Shown piece by piece: positions 24,344 to 35,137 of a DNA stretch of 64,000 nucleotides. Under the pieces are notes generated by a model, which ran no database searches, was not told where the DNA came from, and worked only from the letters and a program-made list of their open reading frames with translations. The stretch is taken from NCBI GenBank assembly GCA_907164885.2, contig OU015490.1, positions 16,328,547 to 16,392,546 of the forward strand, in the 5' to 3' direction. Each line of letters starts with the position of its first letter. Positions within the stretch are counted from its first letter, which is position 1. The stretch comes from Dolomedes plantarius. Its lineage: Eukaryota > Arthropoda > Arachnida > Araneae > Dolomedidae. Made by a program: the position numbers and the translations under genes.

Positions 24344-24676
24344 AAGTCCACGTGTAGCCTAGTGGTAACGTGTTGGATTTCGGTACTGAGGGTGCTCGGA
24401 TCGAATCCCGACAAGCGCCATACAACTTCGTGTCTAGGCCAGACACGGGCACGTTGAATCCGTAGACACGAAAGTATTTCTTTGAGGTCAGTGGGTGGGA
24501 AAGGTACGATCTCTCCAGGTGTCAACCCTGGGGTCGCTCGGTCAAAAGGGAGGTAGGTGGTACCTGGCTCAGTCGAACTCCGACTCTCGTGGTGCCATTA
24601 AAAACTGGAGCCGCACCCTCTATGGATCTGTTGTGGAATACTTTCTGGCCAGGGGGCATAAGCCACACCAACAACA
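24344..24676 (+). mobile_element. tRNA-derived SINE with perfect 12-bp target duplication
   Basis: 333 bp. A box TAGCCTAGTGG (24355-24365) and B box GGATCGAATCC (24398-24408) form a pol III promoter. The tail ends in CAACAACAA. ATATTAGATACT flanks it on both sides (24332-24343 and 24677-24688), the mark of LINE-driven insertion. A second copy is at 52967-53290 and a truncated relative at 60683-60815. Confidence 0.92.
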
Positions 24677-24688
24677 ATATTAGATACT

Positions 24689-25216
24689 TCTTAAAGGTGG
24701 CATTTTCACCCCAGTGAGACAGATATTGATTTTTCCCTTTGGGCAAAGTGAAGAGTTGGAACACCTAGTCTTTAGCGAGGTATAATATGCGGATATCCCC
24801 CCTTTTCAGACGACACCGATAACTTGTCTGTGCTCCATAAAGAACCCTATCTCGTTTTGCCGGGGAGGGCCGGGACTTCCTTACAAGAAATCTCGCAGGT
24901 CGAATCTTCCATCCTCGAGGAAGGCCGTACATCCGCGAACTTTACGAGCAGTTCGAAAAGAAGACGAATGCAGAGACATTTATTAAGCCGGAGAGAGGTT
25001 TCTGCCTCGCTCTTCCCCGACATTTGTAAACCAATAAAGCTCTGCTCGGCAACAGTAAATTAACGTGTCGCAAGTGCACCGTAAATGTCCGCTCTGGAGT
25101 GAATGCGTGCGGTGTTTATGGTGCTTTAAATTATTTTAAAGGTGCCTCTAAATCCAGACCAAAAAGATTTTTTTTAATATTGTGTAATATTGTTCATTTC
25201 ACTATATACACAGACA
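24689..25216. other. Unassigned sequence
   Basis: No gene or repeat copy recognised. Confidence 0.5.
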
Positions 25217-25366
25217 ATAATTACAAGATAAAAATAATTTTTTATATACCACGTTTTTGAATTTTCTGTTGAATCATATAAACTTGACAATTCTATGTAT
25301 TAATAAATACTTTTTAAATTTTTTTTGATGAACTATCCCATTAACTTGAAAGAAAATGATCGGACT
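25217..25366 (-). repeat. Interspersed repeat R1, copy B (truncated)
   Basis: Only about 150 bp of one R1 end remains, including TTACAAGATAAAAA and AAACTTGACAATTCTATGTA, ending near GAAAGAAAATGA. Confidence 0.75.
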
Positions 25367-25803
25367 GCAATGCGCACAAAATGCAAGGATGTACCGTAAA
25401 CCACGCAGTTCTGTACCTCGGAGGAAAAAAAAAAAAAAAAAAAAAAAAAAAAAGCCGAGTTAGAACCTTGGATGGACTGCGCATCGAAGAGTTTGACTGC
25501 TCCAAACTTACTAGAAAGACCTCTTATTTTGCCAAATCACAATTTTAATATTTTCCTATTTAATTATTTTTCACTCGAAACATCAATTTTGCAATACACT
25601 GAATTGCCATGGACATGATACGGCAGTAATTAATTTAGTACCAGGATGTGCTTACAATTCTAATACATTGATTCGCCGTGTTCTAAACTAAAGGGTGTTT
25701 ACTGTATTTAATTTTAAAATTCCGTGTATAGGCCGCACCCCATTTTTACCGACCCAAAAGAGTGGCCTACACGCATAAATACGGTATATATATATATATA
25801 TAT
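25367..25803. other. Unassigned sequence with A-run and short TA tract
   Basis: Holds an A-run of about 26 at 25428-25453, a second copy of the 21115 segment at 25592-25650, and a short (TA)n at 25786-25803. Confidence 0.55.
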
Positions 25804-26632
25804 ACTAGTCCGTCCCGACTTTGTCCGGGTTGAACAAACTATTGTACCAATAAATTTCCAGTTGATAGCCAATAAATTTTAAATCTTTTTTTACCTTAAA
25901 TGTCCAATAAAAAGCGTAGTTCCAAAAGTAGTTTTCTTCAATAAACCCTTTAACGTTGCCAGTTTCAAAAATACTTTTTGTATTTATCAATACCTCCTCT
26001 ACTTGAATCTTAAAAATATTAAACCTTTTCCTTACGGGGTGGGATAGCATATATCCGAAGCACATACTCTCGAAAAATACGGTGTGATGTCGGCAGAGAT
26101 ATAATCTCGAATTCCACTTCGTTGTGACTTTCCTAACGTCTTTGCCCCCCAAAGAACAATTGGGTGACATTCTGGGAACGGAGGTTGAATCTTGCCGAAA
26201 AGGACTGAATAAAAATCTTTTGTCGTTCTAGCTAGGGGCTATTTCTTTTCAGGCGAGAGACATCAGAAGGGCGGTTCACCCGCGGTTCATCAATTTTCAG
26301 CCTTTTGAGAGATGAAAGAGGCACGGAGTGCCCATGAACTACTATTGAAATTCTTCTTCAATAGAAAGAAAGCAATAAGAAAGCAATTAACCACTCTTTC
26401 CCTTGACCCCCACGCTGAATGTCCCCCACGTAAAATGGGGATAGGAAGTAGATAACATTTTCCAGTTGTAAAGAGCGATTTCGAAAAACGGACCCCGTAA
26501 GCTAAAGGGTGTTGCTATGGTTACTTAACTGCGGTTGACAAAGGAAAAGATGTAAGGTACATTTTAATGTACAAACGTTGTACATTACCCTCCACATACA
26601 AAATCTGCTCTCTCTCTTTATATATTATTATA
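25804..26632 (+). mobile_element. Repeat family E, longest copy
   Basis: Begins ACTAGTCCGTCCCGACTTTG right after a TA tract, passes through CTTACGGGGTGGGATAGCAT (about 26031) and CCCGTAAGCTAAAGGG (about 26491), and ends ACCCTCCACATACAAAATC plus a CT-rich and TA-rich tail. A 3'-end copy lies at 27279-27425, and broken pieces at 16333, 17974, 57410 and 58206. No coding. The class is not resolved. Confidence 0.6.
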
Positions 26633-26689
26633 GAAGTATAGATAAACATTGGTATCCCAAAATTAGAATAAGAGATGAAATTAAAAAAA

Positions 26690-27110
26690 AATAAAAAAGG
26701 ATTTTAAGTAAAGAATTTTTTAAAATTATTTTAAGCACATAAAATAATATTCAAATTAATATTACGTTATTTATTAATTAAAGTTAATTTTTTAAAAGAA
26801 AGAGGTGTGCTTGAGACCGTAGTTTTATTCAAAAATAAAAAAAGGATTTAAGTAAAGAATGTTTTTTTATAATTATTTTAAGCACCTAAAATAGTATTCA
26901 AATTAATATTACGTTAGTTATTAATTAAAGTTAAATTTTAAAAAGAGAGAGGTTAAGAGATGAAATAAAAGTACAAAAAGAAAAAAGGATTTTAAGTAAA
27001 GAATGTTTTTTTAAATAACATTAAAAGTTTTTTCAAATAATATTCCTAAAATAATATTCAAATTAATATTACGTTAGTAAATAATTAAAGTTAATTTTTT
27101 TAAAAAAAAG
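26690..27110. repeat. Three tandem copies of a ~140-bp AT-rich unit
   Basis: TTTAAGTAAAGAAT starts each unit at about 26703, 26846 and 26989. AATTAATATTACGTTA and AATTAAAGTTAA recur in each. Confidence 0.85.
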
Positions 27111-27278
27111 GCGTGCTGGAGAACGGCTAGGTTCAAACCACTATCATTAGAACAGAAGCCCACCGCGATAGCACCACGCTAAGGATCGTTGAAGACTTCG
27201 GCACAAAAAGCGGTAGAGGACAGTAGCGGTAACAATGGAGATTGTTAGGATTAAGCCCCTAACTTTATTTCTACTGAT

Positions 27279-27425
27279 CAGATATACATAATATATACCC
27301 TATGTCCATCTGGAATAATGTACCTTTCAAACAGTGAAAGAATTTTTCAAATAGGTGCAGTGGTTCTGGAGATTACCCTCCACGTACAAAATCGCTCTCT
27401 CTTTATATATAAGTATATATATTCT
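27279..27425 (+). repeat. Repeat family E, 3' end copy
   Basis: Ends ACCCTCCACGTACAAAATCG plus CTCTCTCTTTATATATA, matching the end of the long E copy at 26586-26632. Confidence 0.65.
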
Positions 27426-28747
27426 AAGCATGCGTCTTCGTTTTACAAACTGTGTTTAAAATATTTTATTTAAGTATTTCACTCACTGTTCAGGTGTCAC
27501 CGAAAAATTTTCACGCAATATTCAGTACTAATAAAAGTAAAGATTCGTTAGTTTCGTAAAAGTAAATAGTTAAAGCCAAACCCTCTTGGTTTCGCCACAT
27601 CTCAACACCCGCCTACGCCACTGTTCCTCTGCCTCTTCATCACCTCGCTATTTATTTTATCGACATCCCCGAACGCCACCTCGATATATACTGTTTCCCC
27701 CCCCCCCTCTTCCCTCTTTTAACTCCCGCGTTGTCATCATCGATTGAACAACTCAACTTAACTCGGCTTCCACACTGCGGTTTTTAAAGCTCCGTATTGG
27801 CTTTTTCGCCCCCCTTTTTTTTTGAAGCCGGCGCCACGCTTTTCCGGAAAAGAGGAAGGGGGGGGGGAGGGAAAAATTACGCCTTTTTACCTTTTTCCGG
27901 ATTTTTCGGGCAAAATCTTTTCGGCAAAGCGCCACTCTTAATAAGCGTTTTCGCGTGGAAGAGGACGGGTAATTGGCTGAGTCACTGCCGACAGATCAAA
28001 AACGGTTGCAAGGGGTTTTATTAAACAAATAAACTTTTTAACTTCCGAACCGGCAACTGGATTTCAATAATTCATGCCGTTCGGGAGGATTAGAATTTTT
28101 GAACACAGAAAAGAGAGAGAGAGGTAGAGATAGAAAAAAAAAGAGGGTAAGGAAAGCAGTGGCGTGTTGGTAGAACGATGAAAAAAAAAAAAAAGAAAGA
28201 GAAAGTGACTTCCATAGAGATAGGAGAAGCCTCCGATGTAATTATATATATCTCGAAAAGAATGTTTTTTTTTTGCTCTTCGACGATTAAAAATTTTTCG
28301 CGCTTACGGTGGTTGTATCGCGAGCAGGCGTCACGTGTTGTTTTTGCAAAAACCGAGTCACGGTCTGTTTGTCGGCAAAGAACTTCAAACAGACGTTTCA
28401 AAGGCTTTAAAGAGAGTCACTCTTGACGTCGTCGGAGATGAAACGAACTCGGTGACAGTTAAGATAAAAACAAAACCCGAGAAGCGGCGAAGGAATTAAA
28501 TATTTAGTGCCGAATGCACAGAGGACGGTAAAAGGCTGTGACAGTATGGTAATTAGCTTCACATCTGTAAAGAAATTAACGACACTTTTTGAAAGAAAAT
28601 TCCTTTTCGGGAGCAAACCATTCGTCATAACGTAGAGAGTAGGGGAAGGCGGAACATTTTCTCTTTCTTAACCGGAGTTTCCTATTCGGCAGAATTTAGA
28701 TTTTGGGATGTGTAGACTTCTGTCGATGCTATAACGATATATAGAGA
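27426..28747. other. Unassigned sequence, partly GC-rich
   Basis: Homopolymer C (27693) and G (27859) runs and an A/G-rich stretch at 28100-28205. No gene or repeat copy recognised. Confidence 0.5.
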
Positions 28748-29265
28748 GAAGATTAATTTTCTTATTTTTTAAACCACCAGTAACTCCTTTTTTCATAAGT
28801 CATAAGGATTTTCATATGATTTCAATATATTTCCCCAAAAGTGAAGGTTTAATTTCAGATAATTTTACGACGATAAATGAGGAAAAATGATTTAATTTTT
28901 CTTATTTATTAAACTACCAGTAACCCCTCTTTTCATAAGTCATAAAGAGTTTCAGATTATTTCAATATATTTCCCCAAAAGTGAAGGTTTAATTTGATAT
29001 AATTTTATGACGATATAAGTTGGAAAAGGGTTAAATTTTTCTTATTTATCAAACTACCAGTAACCCCTCTTTTCATAAGTCATAAAGAGTTTTAGATGAT
29101 TTCAATATGTTTCCCGAAAAGTGAAGGTTTAATTTCAGATAATTTTATAGTGATCTAGGAGGATAAGGAGTTTAATTTTCTTGGTTATTAAACTTTTAAC
29201 CAGAAGTTATAAAGAGTTTGAGCTAATTTCAACATATTGCCCCAAAATAAAGGTTTAATGGAAGT
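28748..29265. repeat. Tandem array, ~140-bp unit, nearly four copies
   Basis: CCAGTAACYCC plus TTTTCATAAGTCATAA recurs at 28776, 28916 and 29056 (140-bp spacing) with a degenerate fourth unit after 29165. TTTCAATATATTTCCCCAAA is shared. Confidence 0.9.
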
Positions 29266-29503
29266 CTTTCTCTCGCGTCTTTATCACTTTGGAGTGCGAT
29301 ATCTCGCCAAAATTAGCAACCCCCAAAACTTATTTCCATTTAACCGATGATCCATTGATAAAAGCCATGCAGTTATACCGATCTGTGCACCGTTTTTGCA
29401 GTATTGAATTACAGATAATCCACAAAACAATAAGTTTCCAATCACTAAGGTATCAACTATGAATGAACTGAAGACTAGTCACTGCAGGCACTGGGGGTCC
29501 GGC
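29266..29503. other. Unassigned sequence
   Basis: Nothing recognised. Confidence 0.5.
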
Positions 29504-29561
29504 TGAAGGAACAGGTGGACCCCCCCCCCCCCCCCAAGTCGGGGGTCCGCCTGTTCCTTCA
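29504..29561. repeat. 21-bp inverted repeat around a C-run
   Basis: TGAAGGAACAGGTGGACCCC (from 29504) is inverted at 29541-29561, with one G-T type mismatch. The loop is mostly a C homopolymer and AAGTC. Confidence 0.8.
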
Positions 29562-29735
29562 AATATTATGGATCTGGGCTCTGGGCGGACAGTACAGATC
29601 TGCCGACCAATTAAGGCAACCCAATTAAGGCCATCGAATTACAGATAAATTATGTCTGCAATTCAATGACCTTCGGCAGTTTTAACATCGCATGTATCAA
29701 TTGTAAGAGAGCGTTCGGTCGTTTGTAAAAGAGTA

Positions 29736-30699
29736 CCGTAAGATGGACTTACTTTGTGACGGATTTTAAGTTTTTTTCCTGTTCCAGACGATCAGTTTTA
29801 AAAGCAGCCCGAAACGGACAATCGCAAGACGTTGGCACATCCTTTCCTTACGTAGTAATGTATTGCGCTAACCCGGATCTTTAATTACAGCTGAGAAAAT
29901 AAAGTTAAAATGTGTCACAAAGTTGCCCCGCCGAGTTGTGACATCTATGTTTTCACCTTGAAATCTAAAAGGAAAAATTACTTGACACAAAGACAGTAAA
30001 ACGCTTATCAAAAGCTTGATACACAATTATATATATCTATTCCAAATATTGGATAGCTTTATCTATATCTTTGACATCAAAGAGACCTCGGGTGCCCAGG
30101 GCAGCCATTAGATCTTTGAGAGGATGAGGAAATTCGTCTTTCGGCACATTCTGCTCCTTTGGGTAGTTTTTTCCAGATAGTCAATACTTCTTACTTTCCA
30201 GCGGTATTTTTGAGGACGGAAAAATGCAACATCGAGCGGCTGGAGGAGGTGGGTCGACTTTGTGGGTCATTTTGTGACAGTGTCAATGTGTCACAAAGTA
30301 ACCCCGTTACCTTCCGATATTTAGGTTATGTTCTCATATCTCTCGGAAATATCACTACACAAAAGTTATATTACTCCCCAATCTAACCAACACATTGACA
30401 ATAAAAACTAATTACCTGTGGTAGTTGGTTGTATAAGGTGTTAGCCTTCGGCACACAAAGTTTCCGAATAAGTTTGAGTCAATAGTTTGACAGCAGGTTT
30501 GAACAATACACTGACCAGCGAAGACAAATGGCGCGCAGAAGCTTCGGACACTGGCTACTAGGTGTCTCTGTATGTCGGACAAGCTGTTACGCTGTTCTTT
30601 GACTACCCGGTACCACGGGCGCGGCGCAAGATTCGAAATACGAAAAAATTACTATGTGTCACAAAGTTACCCTACAGTCACAAAGTAACCGCCTTACGG
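29736..30699 (-). mobile_element. pogo-like DNA transposon remnant, copy A
   Basis: 964 bp. Ends are CCGTAAGATGG...ACTTTGTGAC and, inverted, CCGTAAGGCGGTTACTTTG, flanked by TA on both sides. The motif CACAAAGTTACC or its inverse occurs at least six times near the ends. Only the last part of the transposase remains. Copy B (35138-36187) is the same element inverted. Confidence 0.82.
30037..30256 (-). pseudogene. pogo/Tigger-type transposase, C-terminal fragment (copy A)
   Basis: Reads STHLLQPLDVAFFRP, the hallmark following the catalytic core of DDE_1 (pogo/CENP-B-like) transposases, then a frameshift, then DLMAALGTRGLFDVKDIDKA and a stop at 30037-30039. The N-terminal DNA-binding region and most of the catalytic core are absent, so no enzyme can be made. 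Confidence 0.8.
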
Positions 30700-30798
30700 T
30701 ATACCAAGAGCTGTGCATGTAATTACATCATGCGTTTGTAAAAGCCCCGTTTCTGGCTTCTAGTAGAGGACTGGCGTAAGGAACATAATTCAGTGTTA

Positions 30799-31250
30799 CA
30801 TTGATACCTCGCTACTCGTCATTAGTGGATTTCAGAAGACACGACGTGTTCCGAAAATGGCGAGTACCGAACGAATGTTTCCCATAAGGAGCAATGAAAT
30901 TGAATTCATTCGTTCCTGAAAACCAGACATTTTACATTTTCCTGGTTATTTTATCAATAGACGGGGTTGTTGTTTTTTATAAAAAAATCTTTAAACTAGA
31001 CAGACATCATTTCAAACAATAATCGGATAAAATAAAATAAAATTTATATTCACTCGACCTGTTATGAGAGGAGTTGATGGTCCGATGGGATGGTTGCGAA
31101 GCAGAGGAGGAGAGGGGTTATTCCACAGAAGGGGAATCTACTTCCAATAAAACATCAGGCACTTCTAAGGGGGTTAGATCTCTTATGTCTCTTAACACCA
31201 TCGATCCCTGGTGTAGACTCATATTGAGGGAATTTCCCTTCAAACCTATC
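30799..31250. mobile_element. Tigger-type element remnant (one end)
   Basis: TTGATACCTCGCTACTCGTC, GGCGAGTACCGAACGAATG and TTCCCATAAGGAGCAATG follow the usual order of a Tigger end. The other end was not found and the 3' limit is approximate. An open frame at 31074-31406 has no clear domain. Confidence 0.45.
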
Positions 31251-31904
31251 GACAGTGTCATGTCGGCAGCCCCTTTTTCACAAGCGGTGGACTTCATTGT
31301 CTTCCCTCCGCATGTGAATTATTTTCATCAAGTTTTGGTAGCTTTGGGCCACGTTTCCATAACAGAAACTTGTTTCTGCCTACGTTTCAAAATGTTTTTG
31401 AAGTGAGGCATTGTTGGATCATTAAACCAGTGGTTCTCAAGCACTGTGCCGCGAGATTCTTGAAGTGTGCCGCCACTGCGAATAAATACCCATACATAAG
31501 CAACGTCAGACAAGTAGTTCAATCAGTTCTACCTTCCTAGCGGGGACTGGCTGAACCAATACACAAGACTATTACAATTCTGGACTGGTAACTGGCAGCT
31601 CTGGACTATTCCAGTTCTGGACTTTTAAATCTGGATCACGAAATGACAGAAGGATTTTCATTTTTACCCCCAAACATAAATGAAGTTATCGAAAAACAAC
31701 AAGCTCAAATTTCGCATTAAATGTAATTTGTAGTTAAACAAATATTTTGTTTACTTTGTAATGCAATTTCATTTTATAAATCAAATAAAATTATTTCGTA
31801 TGCTATTTTTACAAAATATATTATAGATACATCAATCAATTATCCAAGTAAAATTCTTTTAAATTTATCTTATTGTTAGCGTGCAGCCAAATTTTTAAAT
31901 TGCA
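31251..31904. other. Unassigned sequence
   Basis: No gene or repeat copy recognised. Confidence 0.5.
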
Positions 31905-33990
31905 CAGATCTGCAAAAAAAAAAAAAAAAATTAAAGTTTTTTGTACTTTGATAACTGATTTCTATGTATTTTTCAGTGCTGATTTCAAAAATGAAATCCA
32001 TTTTTTTTTTCTATCACGTCAGGTTATCTCATAAAAAGGGTGTGTATTTTGGGTGAAAAACTCAATTCAACTCAATTTTGTACATTTTTTCGAAAGGTTC
32101 TAAATTTTAGTAAACAGATAAAACATGCCATAGTTTACATTTACACAACAGAATATTGTAAAAAAAAGTGCATAGAGTCAAAAGTCCTTGTAGAAGCGAT
32201 TTCGCTTCACAGCAAAACTTCTTTTAGTGCTCCCCCTGCTGTGGACAGCTTGAGGATCGTTCCTTTTTAATATCCAGCAGTAATACGCTATCCTGTTAAC
32301 GTTCCATCTTCCTTGGTACCTTTTTTTCCATTTACTTGATGTCTTGATGGAACCTTTCGCCCTGCTCTTCACTGACATCAGCAAGATTTGCAGGGAAGAA
32401 GTCAAGGTGTGAGTGGAGAAAATGAACTTTTATGCTCATATTATAACCCAGCTTCATAAAATTGTCTAGCATGTCAGCGACGATTGACTTGTAGTTTGTT
32501 TCCCAAAAAACTTGTTACAACTATTTTAAAAGATACCCTTGCTGCTTTTTCTTTTGTTTCCATCTTTTTTTTTTCTCAAAGCTCGCATCCCTCATTAGTA
32601 ATCTGATGTCAGGTCCGACAAACACCCCTTCTTTTATCTTTGCCTCGGATAACCCAGGAAACTTCTCACAAAAGTGTAGCGTACTGGAAATATGGTCTTA
32701 TTTTTTCCCGAGACCCCACAAGAGCTTGAAACACAGCTGCGTATTTTTCAAGGAATGTGTTGCTCGGTTCCACCAGTTCGGAACACGTGGGGGGATTCTT
32801 AACGTTTCTGCAATGTAATAAAGTTCGGCGTCTAAGAAGAGCTGTCAGCCGATAAGCTGCCGGCCCCTCCACCCCTTCTGAAAATCCAGACATTGAGAGG
32901 AGACGCTAGAGAACGCGGCCTGGGCGGATGTGTGTTTAGGCTCCGTACGTTGTGAATCTGCACGGGATTTTTAAATTGAATATGTTGCACTGTTTAAATG
33001 TTAATTATTTTTGTTAATAAATTGTTAAGTTTTTGTTTTAAAAATTTGGCCTTCGCTTTTAATTAGAACTCTGTCTTTCTTGGTATCGATCAATAGTTGT
33101 GAAATTTCTTCAAAATGCCTCAGAGAATTTATCAGCCTTGTCGTGACGCTACAAAGGTATCTAAAACATTCTCCTCCTTTTGACAATGGTTTGACGAATT
33201 GTTCCATCAATCCCAGTTTAATGTGTAGTGGTGGAAGTAATACCTTTTTGGGATCTGCAAGGCTCTCCCTCTCAACATTTTTAACTCCAACCTGCAAGGT
33301 TTCACTCAGCGGCCATTCTTTCTTTAAATGGTGTTGCCTCCCATTCGCGGGGAAAGCAAGGGAAATTTTGTAGCTACTCTGAGGACCAAACAACATTGAA
33401 ACCACTTTTAAATCGTCCATTTATGATCTGAATAACAAATTTTGTTTAAGACCAGCTCAAGATTTTCATAACATTCTTTTAGGTGGACCGAATGTCCAAC
33501 AGGCACTGAAGCATACTTATTGACGTTGTGTAGAACTGCTTTTAGGCTTCTTTTGGACGAATCGATAAAAAGTCTCCATTCTTCCGGCACATACTCTATT
33601 CCAAAACTTTCCATAACTCCAGGAACATCACTGCAAAAAAACAAGGTCACCTTCTTTAGAGAAAAAAAGGCACACACTCCTTTTCCCTAGTTCGATACCA
33701 AGAAAAGCATGTACATGGAGCCAACAAATGTTTTTCTTACAATCTAGATCCTAAAACTTCTGCTGAATCCTTTGAGAGCCCCGAGTCTCTAACTAAATCG
33801 TTCAGTTCAGATTGGGAGAACAAAATAGGTCCACTTGTGCCAGGGTCGTAACAATCACTCATGAGGAGGCAATGGTTCGGGATCATCTAAAATACTCGTA
33901 TCATTCAGAGAATCTGGAGGAGACGGTATTGATACTTCGGATCCATGAGGAATAGGACGAATGGCTGACGGGATGTTTAGATAAGAAATA
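31905..33990 (-). mobile_element. DNA transposon encoding the uncharacterised DDE-like protein, copy 2
   Basis: The 3' arm at 31950-32030 (TATGTATTTTTCAGTGCTGA, TATCACGTCAGG) matches the TIR of copy 1 at 3010-3075. The 5' part is cut by a Tigger-type MITE inserted at TA 33989-33990; the original 5' arm was not found beyond it. About 450 bp of extra sequence lies between the FRYLC and FQYA coding segments. Confidence 0.65.
32180..33987 (-). pseudogene. DDE/RNase H-like transposase candidate, decayed (copy 2)
   Basis: In order on the minus strand: NIPSAIRPIPHG (33930-33987), WRLFIDSSKRSLKA (FIDSS at 33555-33569), VPVGHSVHLKE, DLKVVSML (33407-33418), a degraded CxxC region, LPPLHIKLGLMEQFV (33211-33237 and on), then an out-of-frame FPGLSEAKIKEGVFVGP near 32610-32660, EEQGERFHQD (32341-32370) and a basic tail RSFAVKRNRF. 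It keeps the LPPLHIKLG block that copy 1 has lost, while copy 1 keeps the N-terminal zinc motif, so together they outline a protein of roughly 550-650 residues. There are several stops and frame changes, so it is not functional. Confidence 0.7.
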
Positions 33991-34694
33991 CAGTCGGACC
34001 TCTATTTAACGAAATCGCCAAATCCCGAAAAAAAGTTCGTTATATGGAAAATTCGTTAAATAGAGATTCACCTTTTAAAATACTTTAAACTTCACAAAAC
34101 ATATTTTAAATTCATAAGCACCAAATATTATTAAAAAAAGTAATTAATTACACCTTTATTTTGTAAATTAATATCTATTTGTTTTATATATCTTACCCAT
34201 CAAAAAGAAATCTGTAAGGAAAACAAGAATAAAACGAAACATTGTCCAGCTACAAGAACCGAAATTACCACCACGATTCTGATCAACATTCTAGAAAACC
34301 GGAGCCTAGTTCAAGGACACAGGGCAACTCCATTGAGGGTGAAAGGGGGATGTTGAAAGTTTTTCTAGTGAAGTGGACAGTGGAGAGGGGGATAAAGGTT
34401 GCACTTCCTGGATGAAATGCAAAGAATGACCGCGATTTTACTGCTCTCGGTGAGGTAGGCGACTGGTAAAACCAGTTCAAGGTCATCGATCACCATAAAA
34501 TGTGTTAAAAGGAAGAATAAGTTTGAAATGTTCAGAAATATTTTGAGAAATATGAAAAAAAATATTGGATCACAAGAAAAAGTTCGTTAAATAGAGAATG
34601 CACTTCGCTATTTGGAGGTTATTTTACGAAGAAATTCACAAAATGTTCTTGGTTCCAAGGAAAAGTTCGAAAAATAGAGGTTCGTAAAATAGAG
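33991..34694. mobile_element. Tigger-type non-autonomous element, copy 1
   Basis: The left TIR is CAGTCGGACCTCTATTTAAC. The right end, read inverted, is CTCTATTTTACGAACCTC, missing the outermost bases. About 340 bp matches, inverted, the copy at 62714-63330 (shared blocks include AAATGTTCAGAAATATTTTG and TTTTATATATCTTAC). Inserted at TA inside the preceding pseudogene. Confidence 0.8.
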
Positions 34695-35137
34695 TATAAT
34701 CGCTGGTTTACCACGTTAAACCACGACTAACAATGAATGGAAAGGAAAACAAGGGTCAGAAAATCATACCTGTATTAAAAAGGGTGTAGCTATAAATAGA
34801 AACTGCTTAGAACATTCAACCCTTACATGTAAAAACAAACCATTCAAAATTACGAAAATGTTGCACTCTATACCCGGGTGCGACCGCTGAAGGATTAAGC
34901 TATTTTCTCTTTAACAATGCGCTAAATAAAATGCAATTAAAATAAAAAAATTATTGATGAATACGAGCCGCTCACTTGCCCAAATGGGTTCAGTTCATCC
35001 AACAAAAAGTGGAGAAAAGACATAAAATAATAGACAGTTGTTTTTTAAAATGTCTTTGAAAATATAATGTCCAATAAATATCGTACAATGGACTGTTGCA
35101 GATAGAGCTTTGATTGGGCGATACAGAAGATAGAATA
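34695..35137. other. Unassigned sequence
   Basis: Flank between two mobile elements; nothing recognised. Confidence 0.5.

Noticed and set aside
31074..31406. 110-codon frame after the Tigger-type end
   Set aside because: I could not match it to the transposase core or tail, so it is left as part of the remnant and not called a gene.
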